DNA of 26,945 nt from JBDHUV01 sp039809365 (GCA_039809365.1 JBDHUV010000002.1:1-26945), one strand, 5' to 3'. Positions 1-6,419 are shown, numbered from the stretch's first letter. Translations and numbers: made by a program. Notes: a model not told the origin generated them from the sequence alone.

Positions 1-103
1 TTATTTGTTTTTTCTCACAAAACATCAGAATTTCTTCTATTGCTTCTTCACCCCGTTCAATACGGAGGATATACACAGTATTGTTTTCGTAAATAACTCT
101 CAT
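1..103 (-). CDS. PPC/DUF296-like protein, N-terminal fragment
   Basis: An open frame starts at the ATG whose complement is at 101-103 and runs off the left edge without a stop, giving 34 visible residues. They begin MRVIYENNTVYILRIERGEE and continue with an Ile/Glu-rich helix and an FCEKK segment. The pattern of a beta strand, R-x-E-R-G-E-E, then a helix ending in FC resembles the start of PPC/DUF296 domain proteins, small trimeric proteins related to plant AT-hook partner domains and often linked to DNA binding. Function here is unknown. A TGC-TATACT extended -10 lies 10 nt upstream of the ATG. The family call rests on a short stretch and is tentative. Confidence 0.55.
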   Translation of the reverse strand, partial: MRVIYENNTVYILRIERGEEAIEEILMFCEKKQI

Positions 104-113
104 ATATATATAA

Positions 114-122
114 AGTATAGCA
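114..122 (-). promoter_or_regulatory. Extended -10 promoter of the PPC-like gene
   Basis: On the minus strand TGC precedes TATACT, a TGn extended -10. The hexamer ends 10 nt before the ATG at 103, so the predicted transcript has only about 3-4 leader bases. No good -35 is visible. Confidence 0.5.
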
Positions 123-123
123 C

Positions 124-741
124 TTATCCTAAATGGGCGTGATCATTTATAGTAATAATTCTCCAAATACCATCTTTACCTCTTTCACACTGAGTAATTC
201 CTGTATAGTTTGTTTTGAACGCCTCATCAAATCTGTAAAATTGTTCACCTGTTAACATGTCTCTGAGAACGATAAGAGCCATTACCATTTTGATTACTCC
301 TGCATGTGTGACGATCATAATATTCTCTTCTTTAAATATAGAGAGATAATCAAAGAATTGTATTACTCTATTTTTAAACTCTGTGATGTTTTCCTCATCT
401 TCATAGTGCCAGTCTTTTAACTTTGCATTTTTTCTTAATGTTTGTTTTATCCTTATAACTTCTGGGTCATCAACTTTTTGACCGATTAATAGTGAGGGTA
501 TTTTCCATTCTGTAAGCAGATCTGTATAGAATATCTTTTTCTGTAATACATTACCTATAATTTCAGATGTCTGCTGTGCGCGCGCAAAGTTACTTGAAAT
601 AATAATATCGATAGGAATAGTACGAAAACGATTGGTGACATTTCTTGCCTGTTGGACACCTGTAGCAGACAGTTCTATTGAGGGATCAAGATGATATCCT
701 TTCGCTTTACTTTCCCCATGTCTGACAAGGTATAGTTTCAT
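124..741 (-). CDS. Histidine phosphatase family protein (phosphoglycerate mutase-like)
   Basis: A protein of 205 residues counted from the ATG at 741. It begins MKLYLVRHGES, the R-H-G signature of the histidine phosphatase superfamily, in which the His (residue 8) becomes phosphorylated. An S-S-x-x-x-R-A-x-Q-T segment follows, and a second catalytic His lies in VTHAG near residue 146. Length and motifs fit cofactor-independent small-substrate phosphatases (GpmB/CobC-like). The substrate cannot be told from sequence, so a glycolytic role should not be assumed. An in-frame TTG at 747 is possible, but the TGA-TATAAT box at 748-756 would put the transcript start almost exactly at the 741 ATG, which favours the shorter form. 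It is transcribed divergently from the GH18-like gene. Confidence 0.88.
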   Translation of the reverse strand: MKLYLVRHGESKAKGYHLDPSIELSATGVQQARNVTNRFRTIPIDIIISSNFARAQQTSEIIGNVLQKKIFYTDLLTEWKIPSLLIGQKVDDPEVIRIKQTLRKNAKLKDWHYEDEENITEFKNRVIQFFDYLSIFKEENIMIVTHAGVIKMVMALIVLRDMLTGEQFYRFDEAFKTNYTGITQCERGKDGIWRIITINDHAHLG

Positions 742-747
742 GACCAA

Positions 748-756
748 ATTATATCA
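748..756 (-). promoter_or_regulatory. Extended -10 promoter of the histidine phosphatase gene
   Basis: TGA-TATAAT on the minus strand, ending 6 nt before the ATG at 741. A usual start 6-7 nt downstream falls on the ATG itself, predicting a leaderless mRNA. It mirrors the TGA-TATAAT of the divergent gene at 788-796; together they form a 9-bp inverted repeat about 31 nt apart. Confidence 0.6.
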
Positions 757-787
757 TGTACTTTCAGATAGGACTCTTTCTAGACAA

Positions 788-796
788 TGATATAAT
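788..796 (+). promoter_or_regulatory. Extended -10 promoter of the GH18-like gene
   Basis: TGA-TATAAT, 8 nt before the ATG at 805. No convincing -35 is present, as expected when the extended -10 carries recognition. The predicted 5' leader is 0-2 nt. Confidence 0.6.
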
Positions 797-804
797 AAGA
801 GACT

Positions 805-1887
805 ATGAAAAAAATTATAGGACTTTGTATCGTTCTTTTAGTCGGAGTAGTAGTTTTTCTGAAAAGAGAAGATTTACCTAAAACTCCTGTATTATCAGAT
901 AAAGATGTACAAACAAACTCACAAAAAATTACACCTAAAAGTATTGAGGCGTCTGAGTCAATATTTGTCCCATACTGGACTATAAACTCGTCAAGCTCTC
1001 TTAATTCATATAACTCTGCCTATTATTTTGGCATAGAAGCAACTGAGGAAGGTATTAATAGAGATGAAGCAGGATTTAACAGAATTGAGGCATTTTTAGA
1101 TAAAACAGAAAATGTCCCTAAAAGATTTCTTGTCGTACGGATGGTAGATAAAGAAGTAAATAGCGATGTACTGAAGAATGTACAAGTACAGAAAAAAATT
1201 GCTGAAGAAGCAAGTACTATTGCAAATGAGTACGGATTTGATGGGATTGTTTTGGATTTTGAGATATCGAGTATCTCGTTTGGAGCTATTACAGAGAGAG
1301 TAACTTCTTTTTATACGAGCACTGCTCAGATAGTAAAACAAAATAACTTACAGTTCTATGTAACATTGTATGGAGATACCTATTATAGAGTGCGTGCCTA
1401 CGATGTCCCTGCAATAGGGAAGCTTGCTGATCGAGTGATGATTATGTCATATGATTTTCATAAATCTCGTGGTAATCCTGGTCCAAACTTCCCAATGAGT
1501 GGAAAAGAAGAGTATGGATATGATTTCCAACAGATGGTATCAGATTTTTCCAATGACGTACCTGTTGAGAAAATCGAGATTATTTTTGGGATGTTTGGGT
1601 ATGATTGGGAAGTAGATACTGATGGGAAAGCAAAAGAGTATGGTGAGTCTTCTTCACTGGGTGATATAAAAGCTTCATATATTGATGATTGTTCTCAGTT
1701 GCGTTGTGAATGGAAAAGAGACACTCAATCTCAGGAAGTAAAAATAGAGTATGATGCAAAAGATGGAACAAAGCATGTTATTTGGACAGAAGACAATGAA
1801 TCTGCAAAAAGGAAAAAAGAGTATATTCAAAGATTAGGGATATCAAAAGTTTCATACTGGGCATACTCATATTTTGCAAATAAATAA
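805..1887 (+). CDS. Membrane-anchored glycoside hydrolase family 18-like protein
   Basis: A 360-residue protein. Residues about 3-19 are a hydrophobic segment after MKK, giving a signal anchor or signal peptide, so the rest is probably extracellular. From about residue 50 the pattern is that of a GH18 TIM barrel. FDGIVLDFE at 145-153 matches the strand-4 motif DxxDxDxE with D146, D151 and the acid/base E153, but the second Asp is Val149. MSYDFH at 214-219 matches the strand-6 Y-D substrate motif, and the C-terminal SYWAYSY fits strand 8. It most resembles the YaaH/spore cortex-lytic branch, which acts on peptidoglycan or chitin-like glycans. Two Cys in an IDDCSQLRCEW insert could form a disulfide. 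Whether it is catalytic or a glycan-binding relative is open. Confidence 0.75.
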   Translation: MKKIIGLCIVLLVGVVVFLKREDLPKTPVLSDKDVQTNSQKITPKSIEASESIFVPYWTINSSSSLNSYNSAYYFGIEATEEGINRDEAGFNRIEAFLDKTENVPKRFLVVRMVDKEVNSDVLKNVQVQKKIAEEASTIANEYGFDGIVLDFEISSISFGAITERVTSFYTSTAQIVKQNNLQFYVTLYGDTYYRVRAYDVPAIGKLADRVMIMSYDFHKSRGNPGPNFPMSGKEEYGYDFQQMVSDFSNDVPVEKIEIIFGMFGYDWEVDTDGKAKEYGESSSLGDIKASYIDDCSQLRCEWKRDTQSQEVKIEYDAKDGTKHVIWTEDNESAKRKKEYIQRLGISKVSYWAYSYFANK

Positions 1888-1932
1888 TCCAAACTTGTCT
1901 TATTCTCCATTCCATTATAGTTTGCGTAATTC

Positions 1933-1974
1933 TTACACTGTCTTAACCCCTGTCTTATAACGTCTGAGTATACT
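1933..1974 (+). promoter_or_regulatory. Possible promoter for the gene at 2002
   Basis: Two overlapping candidates are visible: TTACAC (1933-1938), 17 nt, TATAAC (1956-1961); and a TATACT at 1969-1974 preceded at one base off register by TG. Either gives a leader of about 20-35 nt, longer than for neighbouring genes. The choice cannot be made from sequence. Confidence 0.35.
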
Positions 1975-2001
1975 CTATTCTTAGAAAGATAAATTCTTAG
2001 C

Positions 2002-2643
2002 ATGGTCAGGAAAAGCAGGGCAGGGACCATATTACTTCGTAGGCAAGATGGTGCTTCTCAAAAAAAGAGAGGCACCATTTTTGAGGCAAAACCTAAGAGT
2101 ACAGAACAAAAACGTACGAATGGGTCTTCTCGTGATAAGCCAAAACCTGTCCTTGCTGATGAAATCCCAGAAAATAAAGTTGGTACGAGTACTCCCGCGA
2201 TTGAGCTTACTCAACCCTCTAGAACACTTGAAGAAATATCGCAGACATCTGCAAGAGTTATTTACCAAATTAAAACAATATTCCCATTTGTACTTTTCCC
2301 AGATGAGATCATCGTTGATGAAGAAAAAGTAAGCATTATAATAGGAAATTTTTATCAAAGTGGATATTTACGAAGTGTAATGATCAAAGATATATCGAAT
2401 GTAAGTGTTAACACGAGTATGTTTTTCTCGTCTTTTACTATTGTAGATAGAAACTATGTAGAGGATGAGCTTGTGATAAGGTTTTTGCGAAGAAATGAAG
2501 CATTTAAAATGAGGAGAATACTGATGGGCTTAATAATCTCTGATGAGAACAAAGTAGATTTAAGTGCATACTCTATTAAAGATTTACGGAAATATTTAGA
2601 AAAAATAGGAGCATCAAGAACTGATGACTCATATAATCTGTAA
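2002..2643 (+). CDS. Hypothetical protein with basic disordered N-terminus and a conserved-looking C-terminal domain
   Basis: A 213-residue protein I do not recognise by name. Residues 1 to about 80 are rich in Lys, Arg, Ser, Thr and Pro and look disordered. From about 95 the sequence alternates beta strands and short turns (FPFVLFPDEIIVDEEKVSII, then an Arg-rich helix near RRILMGL). The strand-rich core closing with a helix could be a small PH-like or ligand-binding fold, but that is speculation. No membrane segment or Cys is seen. The start at 2002 is uncertain: no Shine-Dalgarno is visible and the base before the ATG is C, unlike most genes here. The stop lies 4 bases from the stop of the convergent YvlD-like gene. 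Confidence 0.7.
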   Translation: MVRKSRAGTILLRRQDGASQKKRGTIFEAKPKSTEQKRTNGSSRDKPKPVLADEIPENKVGTSTPAIELTQPSRTLEEISQTSARVIYQIKTIFPFVLFPDEIIVDEEKVSIIIGNFYQSGYLRSVMIKDISNVSVNTSMFFSSFTIVDRNYVEDELVIRFLRRNEAFKMRRILMGLIISDENKVDLSAYSIKDLRKYLEKIGASRTDDSYNL

Positions 2644-2647
2644 GTAT

Positions 2648-2986
2648 TTAAGACTTAAGAAGTGAGTTGAGGAAAGCTGAAACAACTGAGATAACAAGAC
2701 TTAAGGCAAGAGCCCATAAAAATCCATCAACTACAAGCCCTTTAATAAGGAAATCTGCAAGGAGAATTATAAGCGCATTTACCACGAAAGCAAAAAGTCC
2801 AAATGTGAGTACTGTTATAGGAAGAGTAAGGATAGAAAGAAGAGGTTTAATAACAAGATTGAGTGCTCCCAAAACAATAGCAACAATTATTGCCGTAATA
2901 GGACTATCTAGTTGTACTCCAGGCAATATATATGCAGCTACTATAATAGATGCTGAAGAAATTGCGAGGGAAAGAATAAGATTCAT
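2648..2986 (-). CDS. Small four-TM membrane protein, YvlD/phage holin family IV-like
   Basis: A 112-residue, strongly hydrophobic protein with about four transmembrane segments (roughly 5-20, 28-50, 53-77 and 86-108). The layout of short loops, LNLVIKPLLSILTLPITVLTFGL between helices 2 and 3, and a VNALIILLADFLIKG stretch matches the family annotated as mycobacterial four-TM phage holin superfamily IV/YvlD. Despite the name, most chromosomal members are not in prophages; in Bacillus yvlD belongs to a cell-envelope stress operon. No phage gene is nearby. The exact role is unknown. Confidence 0.82.
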   Translation of the reverse strand: MNLILSLAISSASIIVAAYILPGVQLDSPITAIIVAIVLGALNLVIKPLLSILTLPITVLTFGLFAFVVNALIILLADFLIKGLVVDGFLWALALSLVISVVSAFLNSLLKS

Positions 2987-2994
2987 ATATTTCT

Positions 2995-3003
2995 AGGATA
3001 TCA
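2995..3003 (-). promoter_or_regulatory. Extended -10 promoter of the YvlD-like gene
   Basis: Minus-strand TGA-TATCCT ends 8 nt before the ATG at 2986. This -10 is weaker than its relatives, but the geometry is the same and predicts a nearly leaderless mRNA. Confidence 0.45.
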
Positions 3004-3089
3004 AATCTTGATATTTTTAATCAACCACATAGATTATTGAGGCTAAAAAGAGAGAATTGTAAGAAATTAAATGAAATCTGGAATACTAC

Positions 3090-3118
3090 TTGACGAAAAT
3101 AAATTTATTGTGTAATAT
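3090..3118 (+). promoter_or_regulatory. tuf-rpsJ promoter
   Basis: TTGACG (3090-3095), a 17-nt spacer, TAATAT (3113-3118): a near-consensus housekeeping promoter. The start is expected near 3125, leaving a leader of about 54 nt before tuf, in contrast with the nearly leaderless promoters elsewhere in the window. Confidence 0.75.
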
Positions 3119-3124
3119 ATCAAC

Positions 3125-3146
3125 ACACCTAAAGAAAAGGTGTTTT
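3125..3146 (+). other. 5'-terminal hairpin of the tuf leader, attenuator-like
   Basis: ACACCT (3125-3130) pairs with AGGTGT (3138-3143) around a 7-nt A-rich loop, followed by TTTT and then ATTTT. The stem begins at the predicted transcript start, so it could protect the 5' end or act as a weak early terminator. Six base pairs and an interrupted T tract make termination alone unlikely to be strong. Confidence 0.45.
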
Positions 3147-3178
3147 ATTTTGGCTTTGCCAAAAAAAAGGAAAATAAT

Positions 3179-4360
3179 ATGGCTGAAACATTTCAAAGAA
3201 CAAAACCACATGTAAACATCGGGACCATTGGTCACGTTGATCATGGTAAAACAACAACAACCGCTGCAATTGCTACTGTGCTTTCTAAAAAAGGACAGTC
3301 TAAAGCAATGAAATATGAAGACATCGATAACGCTCCTGAAGAAAAAGCTCGTGGAGTTACGATTAACATTTCTCACATTGAATACGAAACTGAAAAACGT
3401 CACTATGCACACATCGACGCTCCAGGTCACGCAGATTATATCAAGAACATGATTACTGGTGCTGCACAAATGGACGGAGCAATTCTTGTAGTATCTGCAG
3501 CTGACGGACCTATGCCTCAAACTCGAGAACACATCCTTCTTGCTCGTCAAGTTGGTGTTCCTTCAATCGTAGTTTACTTAAATAAATGCGACATGGTTGA
3601 CGATCCAGAACTTCTTGATCTTGTTGAAATGGAAGTACGTGAATTACTTACAAAACAACAATATCCAGGTGATGAGACTCCAATTATTCGTGGATCATCT
3701 CTTAAAGCACTTGAAGGTGACGCAGCATATGAAGATAAAATCGTTGAACTTATGAACGCAGTTGATGAGTTCATCCCAACTCCAGAAAGACCAGTTGATC
3801 AACCATTCCTTATGCCTGTTGAGGATGTTTTCTCAATCAAAGGTCGTGGAACAGTTGTAACAGGAAGAATTGAAAGAGGAATTGTGAAAGTAAATGATAC
3901 TGTAGATATCGTAGGTATTAAACCAAATCAAAGTACAGTTGTTACAGGTGTTGAGATGTTTAGAAAACTTCTTGACGAAGGACAAGCTGGAGATAATGTT
4001 GGTCTTCTTCTCCGAGGAGTTGAAAAAGAAGATGTTGAGCGAGGACAAGTACTTGCAAAACCAGGATCTATTACTCCTCATACAGAGTTTGAAGCAGAAG
4101 TATATATCTTAACCAAAGAAGAAGGCGGACGTCATACTCCATTCTTCTCAGGATATCGTCCACAATTCTATGTGAGGACAACAGACGTAACAGGTGAGAT
4201 CAAACTCCAAGAAGGTGTAGAGATGGTTATGCCTGGAGATAACGCTAAAATGAATGTTAAATTGATCGTTCCAGTTGCTATGGAAGATGGAATGCGATTC
4301 GCTATCCGTGAAGGTGGACGAACAGTAGGTGCAGGAGTAGTTACAAAGATTACTAAATAA
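3179..4360 (+). CDS. tuf: Translation elongation factor Tu
   Basis: 393 residues, the usual length. EF-Tu carries aminoacyl-tRNA to the ribosomal A site as a GTP complex. The GTPase motifs are intact: GHVDHGKT (18-25), the switch I region EEKARGVTI, DAPGHADY around the catalytic His, and NKCD for guanine recognition. Domains 2 and 3 follow without gaps. The frame is open upstream to 3140, but MAETFQRTKPHVNIGTIGH at 3179 is the normal EF-Tu start and has AAAGGA upstream; the longer form would read through the leader. The gene uses many C-ending codons (GAC, AAC, CAC, ATC) compared with its neighbours, consistent with selection for high expression. It precedes rpsJ as in classical str-S10 arrangements, but rpsL, rpsG and fusA are not in front of it. 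Confidence 0.98.
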   Translation: MAETFQRTKPHVNIGTIGHVDHGKTTTTAAIATVLSKKGQSKAMKYEDIDNAPEEKARGVTINISHIEYETEKRHYAHIDAPGHADYIKNMITGAAQMDGAILVVSAADGPMPQTREHILLARQVGVPSIVVYLNKCDMVDDPELLDLVEMEVRELLTKQQYPGDETPIIRGSSLKALEGDAAYEDKIVELMNAVDEFIPTPERPVDQPFLMPVEDVFSIKGRGTVVTGRIERGIVKVNDTVDIVGIKPNQSTVVTGVEMFRKLLDEGQAGDNVGLLLRGVEKEDVERGQVLAKPGSITPHTEFEAEVYILTKEEGGRHTPFFSGYRPQFYVRTTDVTGEIKLQEGVEMVMPGDNAKMNVKLIVPVAMEDGMRFAIREGGRTVGAGVVTKITK

Positions 4361-4409
4361 GTAATATCTATTTCTGTCGCACATTTAAATCGCTTGAAAG
4401 GCAAAATAT

Positions 4410-4718
4410 ATGGCTAAAGGCAGAATTAGAGTAAAATTAAAAAGTTACGACTCTCGGATCATTGATTCGACATGTCAACAGATCTTAGATACTGCAATTA
4501 GAACAGGAGCTAAAGTTCTTGGTCCAATCCCCTTGCCAACGAAGCGATCTCTCACAGTAGTTAACAAATCTCCTTTTATTGATAAAGATGCTCGTGAGCA
4601 TTTTGAGCTTAAAACCCATAAAAGACTTATCGATATTGTTTCACCGACTGAAAAAACAATTGAATCTCTTATTCATTTGGACCTCCCAGCAGGTGTAGAT
4701 GTTGAGATTAAGATGTAA
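4410..4718 (+). CDS. rpsJ: 30S ribosomal protein S10 (uS10)
   Basis: 102 residues, the usual size. S10 belongs to the 30S head and, as NusE, to transcription antitermination complexes. The sequence carries the family pattern IRVKLKSYDSRIID near the N-terminus, then the loop GPIPLPTKRSLTVVNKSPF and EHFELKTHKRLIDI. It lies 49 nt after tuf with GAAAGG upstream and no terminator between, so it is probably co-transcribed with tuf. Unlike the standard S10 operon it is not followed by rplC: an unrelated gene and a new promoter intervene. The 75-nt stretch after the stop is pyrimidine-rich with no hairpin. Confidence 0.97.
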   Translation: MAKGRIRVKLKSYDSRIIDSTCQQILDTAIRTGAKVLGPIPLPTKRSLTVVNKSPFIDKDAREHFELKTHKRLIDIVSPTEKTIESLIHLDLPAGVDVEIKM

Positions 4719-4777
4719 TCTCCATCATTTCTTAAATCTTCTATTTTATCTCATAGTTTTAATTCCATTTATTTTAT

Positions 4778-4785
4778 TGTATAAT
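4778..4785 (+). promoter_or_regulatory. -10 element of the inserted hypothetical gene
   Basis: TATAAT at 4780-4785, directly preceded by TG (one base off the classical TGn register), 8 nt before the ATG at 4794. The predicted mRNA is leaderless or nearly so. The -35 region is T-rich and poor. Confidence 0.5.
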
Positions 4786-4793
4786 CTCCTGAT

Positions 4794-5312
4794 ATGAGTA
4801 TTGAACACTATCCAAGTTTTTTACCAGTCAGGGCTATTCAAGCAGAGTATGCTCGTTATCCCCAATTGGATACTGAAATGGTAACGACCGAATCTAGGCG
4901 ATTTGCTATGCGGATGGGTGATTTGATAAATGCCATAAATATATATGGTGAAACTGAAATTAGCCCAGAGTTTCGTATACAAAAAGAAAATCCAGATTCA
5001 TTACTCAGGTTATGGTTTACTTCAGACATGATTAATGGTGAATGTTCAGTTACTATTGAGAAAAATTCCGACGTACATGATGATACATATAGAATTTTTT
5101 TCATGAGAGAGGATCTTTCAAAAAAAGATTATTATGAGATTACAGATTATACTTTTTCAGCAGATACTGGTGAGTATAGAAAAAAAGTAACAATATATGA
5201 TCCTCATGGGTTCTTAGAAGATGACAGTACTATGGCTTCTGGAGATTTTGAGATAGTAGGGAGTGCGCTTTTAATTGCAGAGCAAAAAGTGAGAGAATAT
5301 ATAGATAAATAA
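4794..5312 (+). CDS. Hypothetical protein inserted between rpsJ and rplC
   Basis: 172 residues, acidic overall, a single Cys, no signal peptide or membrane segment. I do not recognise the family. The sequence starts with an aromatic/charged stretch (MSIEHYPSFLPVRAIQAEY), has a helix around 25-50, then strand-like segments (LLRLWFTSDMI, ECSVTIEK, YRIFFMRED, YEITDYTFS, RKKVTIYD) and a C-terminal amphipathic helix ending EQKVREYIDK. A soluble alpha/beta protein is likely. It has its own -10 box and sits where rpsJ and rplC are normally adjacent, so it is probably expressed independently. It could be lineage-specific cargo or a ribosome-associated factor; the sequence does not decide this. Confidence 0.75.
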   Translation: MSIEHYPSFLPVRAIQAEYARYPQLDTEMVTTESRRFAMRMGDLINAINIYGETEISPEFRIQKENPDSLLRLWFTSDMINGECSVTIEKNSDVHDDTYRIFFMREDLSKKDYYEITDYTFSADTGEYRKKVTIYDPHGFLEDDSTMASGDFEIVGSALLIAEQKVREYIDK

Positions 5313-5349
5313 CTCAGTTTTGTGTGTTTGTATGTTTCTTACATCACTC

Positions 5350-5378
5350 TTGCAATCTGGCTTCAAATCTAATATAAT
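5350..5378 (+). promoter_or_regulatory. Promoter of the rplC leader / ribosomal protein operon
   Basis: TTGCAA (5350-5355), a 17-nt spacer, TATAAT (5373-5378). This is one of the best promoters in the window. The start is expected near 5385, giving a leader of about 159 nt before rplC, or a discrete RNA of about 116 nt if transcription ends at the terminator at 5500. Confidence 0.75.
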
Positions 5379-5391
5379 TACTCGTATTGTC

Positions 5392-5445
5392 ATGAGTTTA
5401 AATCAGGCTGAATTGACTAAGCAGTATTCGAAAAGTATTTCCTGA
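5392..5445 (+). CDS. Possible 17-residue leader peptide upstream of rplC
   Basis: An ATG 7 nt after the predicted transcript start opens a 17-codon frame (MSLNQAELTKQYSKSIS) ending in TGA. Codons 12-15 overlap the segment that can pair with the terminator arm, so ribosomes on it could control folding. There is no Shine-Dalgarno, the base before the ATG is C rather than the usual T, and the peptide is not strongly enriched in one amino acid. It may not be translated. Confidence 0.3.
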   Translation: MSLNQAELTKQYSKSIS

Positions 5446-5488
5446 CACTGGACTCTCCTTAGGAGAAACAGTAGAACGGCTTTTCGAA
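5427..5488 (+). promoter_or_regulatory. Candidate antiterminator pairing and internal hairpin of the rplC leader
   Basis: TTCGAAAAG (5427-5435) is perfectly complementary to CTTTTCGAA (5480-5488), which includes most of the 5' arm and loop of the terminator, so the two structures exclude each other. Between them ACTG (5447-5450) and TCTCC (5454-5458) pair with GGAGA (5462-5466) and CAGT (5469-5472) to form a second hairpin. This is the architecture of a transcription attenuator. The signal sensed is unknown; L4 or another ribosomal protein, or ribosome stalling on the small ORF, are possibilities. Confidence 0.5.
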
Positions 5489-5500
5489 AGCCGTTTTTTT
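5475..5500 (+). terminator. Rho-independent terminator in the rplC leader
   Basis: AACGGCTTT (5475-5483), loop TCG, AAAGCCGTT (5487-5495): a perfect 9-bp stem running into seven T. It lies about 90 nt downstream of its promoter and 43 nt before rplC. With no strong promoter after it, read-through must be regulated for L3 expression, unless a weak TATGAT at 5521-5526 serves rplC. Confidence 0.85.
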
Positions 5501-5543
5501 ATGCCAAAAAACCAAGACTATATGATACGAGTTTCTTATTCAT

Positions 5544-6419
5544 ATGAATATATCAACCTTATTTGGAACAAAAGTAGATCAAAAGCAAACCTTTCTTGAG
5601 GACGGTACTCGTGTGCCAGTCTCCCTTATTTCAATTCATGATAATGTAATTACACAGGTAAAGACTGTTGAAAAAGATGGATATATCTCAATTCAACTTG
5701 GAGCAGGCTTTACAACAAAAGCAAAAAGTCCAGTAAAAGGTTTAGCAAAAAAAGCGGGGTTAGAAAAGACACCCCGTTTTTTACGGGAAGTCCACGTAGA
5801 CGATGTGGCTGAAGTGTCTGCAGGAACAGTAGTGAAACCAGAAGAAGTGTTTGAAGTAGGAGATATTGTGAATGTTGCAGGAACTTCAAAAGGAAAAGGA
5901 TATGCAGGTGTAGTAAAAAGATATAGATTTGCAGGAGGACCAAAAACACATGGACAATCAGATAGACATCGTGCTCCTGGATCTATCGGTCAGTCAGCAA
6001 CTCCTGGAAGAGTATACAAAGGAAAAAGAATGGCTGGAAGAATGGGAAATGAGAGAGTAACAGTACGTAATTTAGTTGTTCTCGATATTGTAGACGGTGT
6101 GTTAGTAGTGAAAGGTCTTATTCCAGGTCCTAAAGGTACTCTTATTGAAGTTAAAAAAGTTGGACATGATAAAAAATTTGTACCTCTATTTAAAATAGTT
6201 GATGAAGTTGAAGAAACGGTAAATGATGACCAAGTAGCTCCAGTAGAAGAAGTAGCGGAAACAACAACAGAAACAGAAGACGTAGTTGAAGTGAAAGCTC
6301 CAATAGAAGAAACTGTAGTTGAGGAAAATATTGCTGAAGATAATAAACAGGCAGAAGAGATTGCAGATGAAGCAACAGGTGTTGAAAAAGAAAAGGAGGA
6401 AGAATCAAGTAAAAAATAA
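5544..6419 (+). CDS. rplC: 50S ribosomal protein L3 (uL3) with acidic C-terminal tail
   Basis: 291 residues against about 205-220 for most bacterial L3. The core (1 to about 216) is standard: LFGTKVDQKQTFLEDGTRVPVSLI at the start, the GTSKGKGYAGVVKRYRF motif, GSIGQSATPGRVYKGKRMAGRMG, and PGPKGTLIEV near the end. L3 contacts 23S rRNA near the peptidyl transferase centre and is an early assembly protein. From about residue 217 an added tail of some 75 residues is dominated by Glu, Asp, Val, Ala and Thr and ends EESSKK. An acidic tail on an rRNA-binding protein is unusual. The gene starts the main ribosomal protein unit behind the attenuator-like leader. Confidence 0.97.
   Translation: MNISTLFGTKVDQKQTFLEDGTRVPVSLISIHDNVITQVKTVEKDGYISIQLGAGFTTKAKSPVKGLAKKAGLEKTPRFLREVHVDDVAEVSAGTVVKPEEVFEVGDIVNVAGTSKGKGYAGVVKRYRFAGGPKTHGQSDRHRAPGSIGQSATPGRVYKGKRMAGRMGNERVTVRNLVVLDIVDGVLVVKGLIPGPKGTLIEVKKVGHDKKFVPLFKIVDEVEETVNDDQVAPVEEVAETTTETEDVVEVKAPIEETVVEENIAEDNKQAEEIADEATGVEKEKEEESSKK

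Noticed and set aside
101..112. AT dinucleotide run before the PPC-like gene
   Set aside because: It is short and part of the promoter-to-start region; not a meaningful repeat.
748..796. 9-bp inverted repeat between the phosphatase and GH18-like genes as a regulator binding site
   Set aside because: Both arms are TGA-TATAAT promoter boxes facing opposite ways, which explains the symmetry.
2641..2658. TTAAG-A-CTTAA inverted repeat at the convergent stops as a terminator
   Set aside because: The stem is only 5 bp of mostly A/T with no usable T tract.
2667..2996. Plus-strand open frame opposite the YvlD-like gene
   Set aside because: It is basic and low in hydrophobic order, while the minus frame gives a clear four-helix membrane protein; judged to be a shadow.
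3140..3178. Upstream extension of tuf by 13 residues
   Set aside because: It reads through the leader hairpin and poly-A stretch; EF-Tu proteins begin as seen at 3179, which also has a ribosome binding site.
5385..5500. Known small RNA such as SRP RNA, 6S RNA or tmRNA in the rplC leader
   Set aside because: None of the conserved sequences of these RNAs is visible, and the length does not fit 6S or tmRNA; only an unnamed RNA or leader remains possible.
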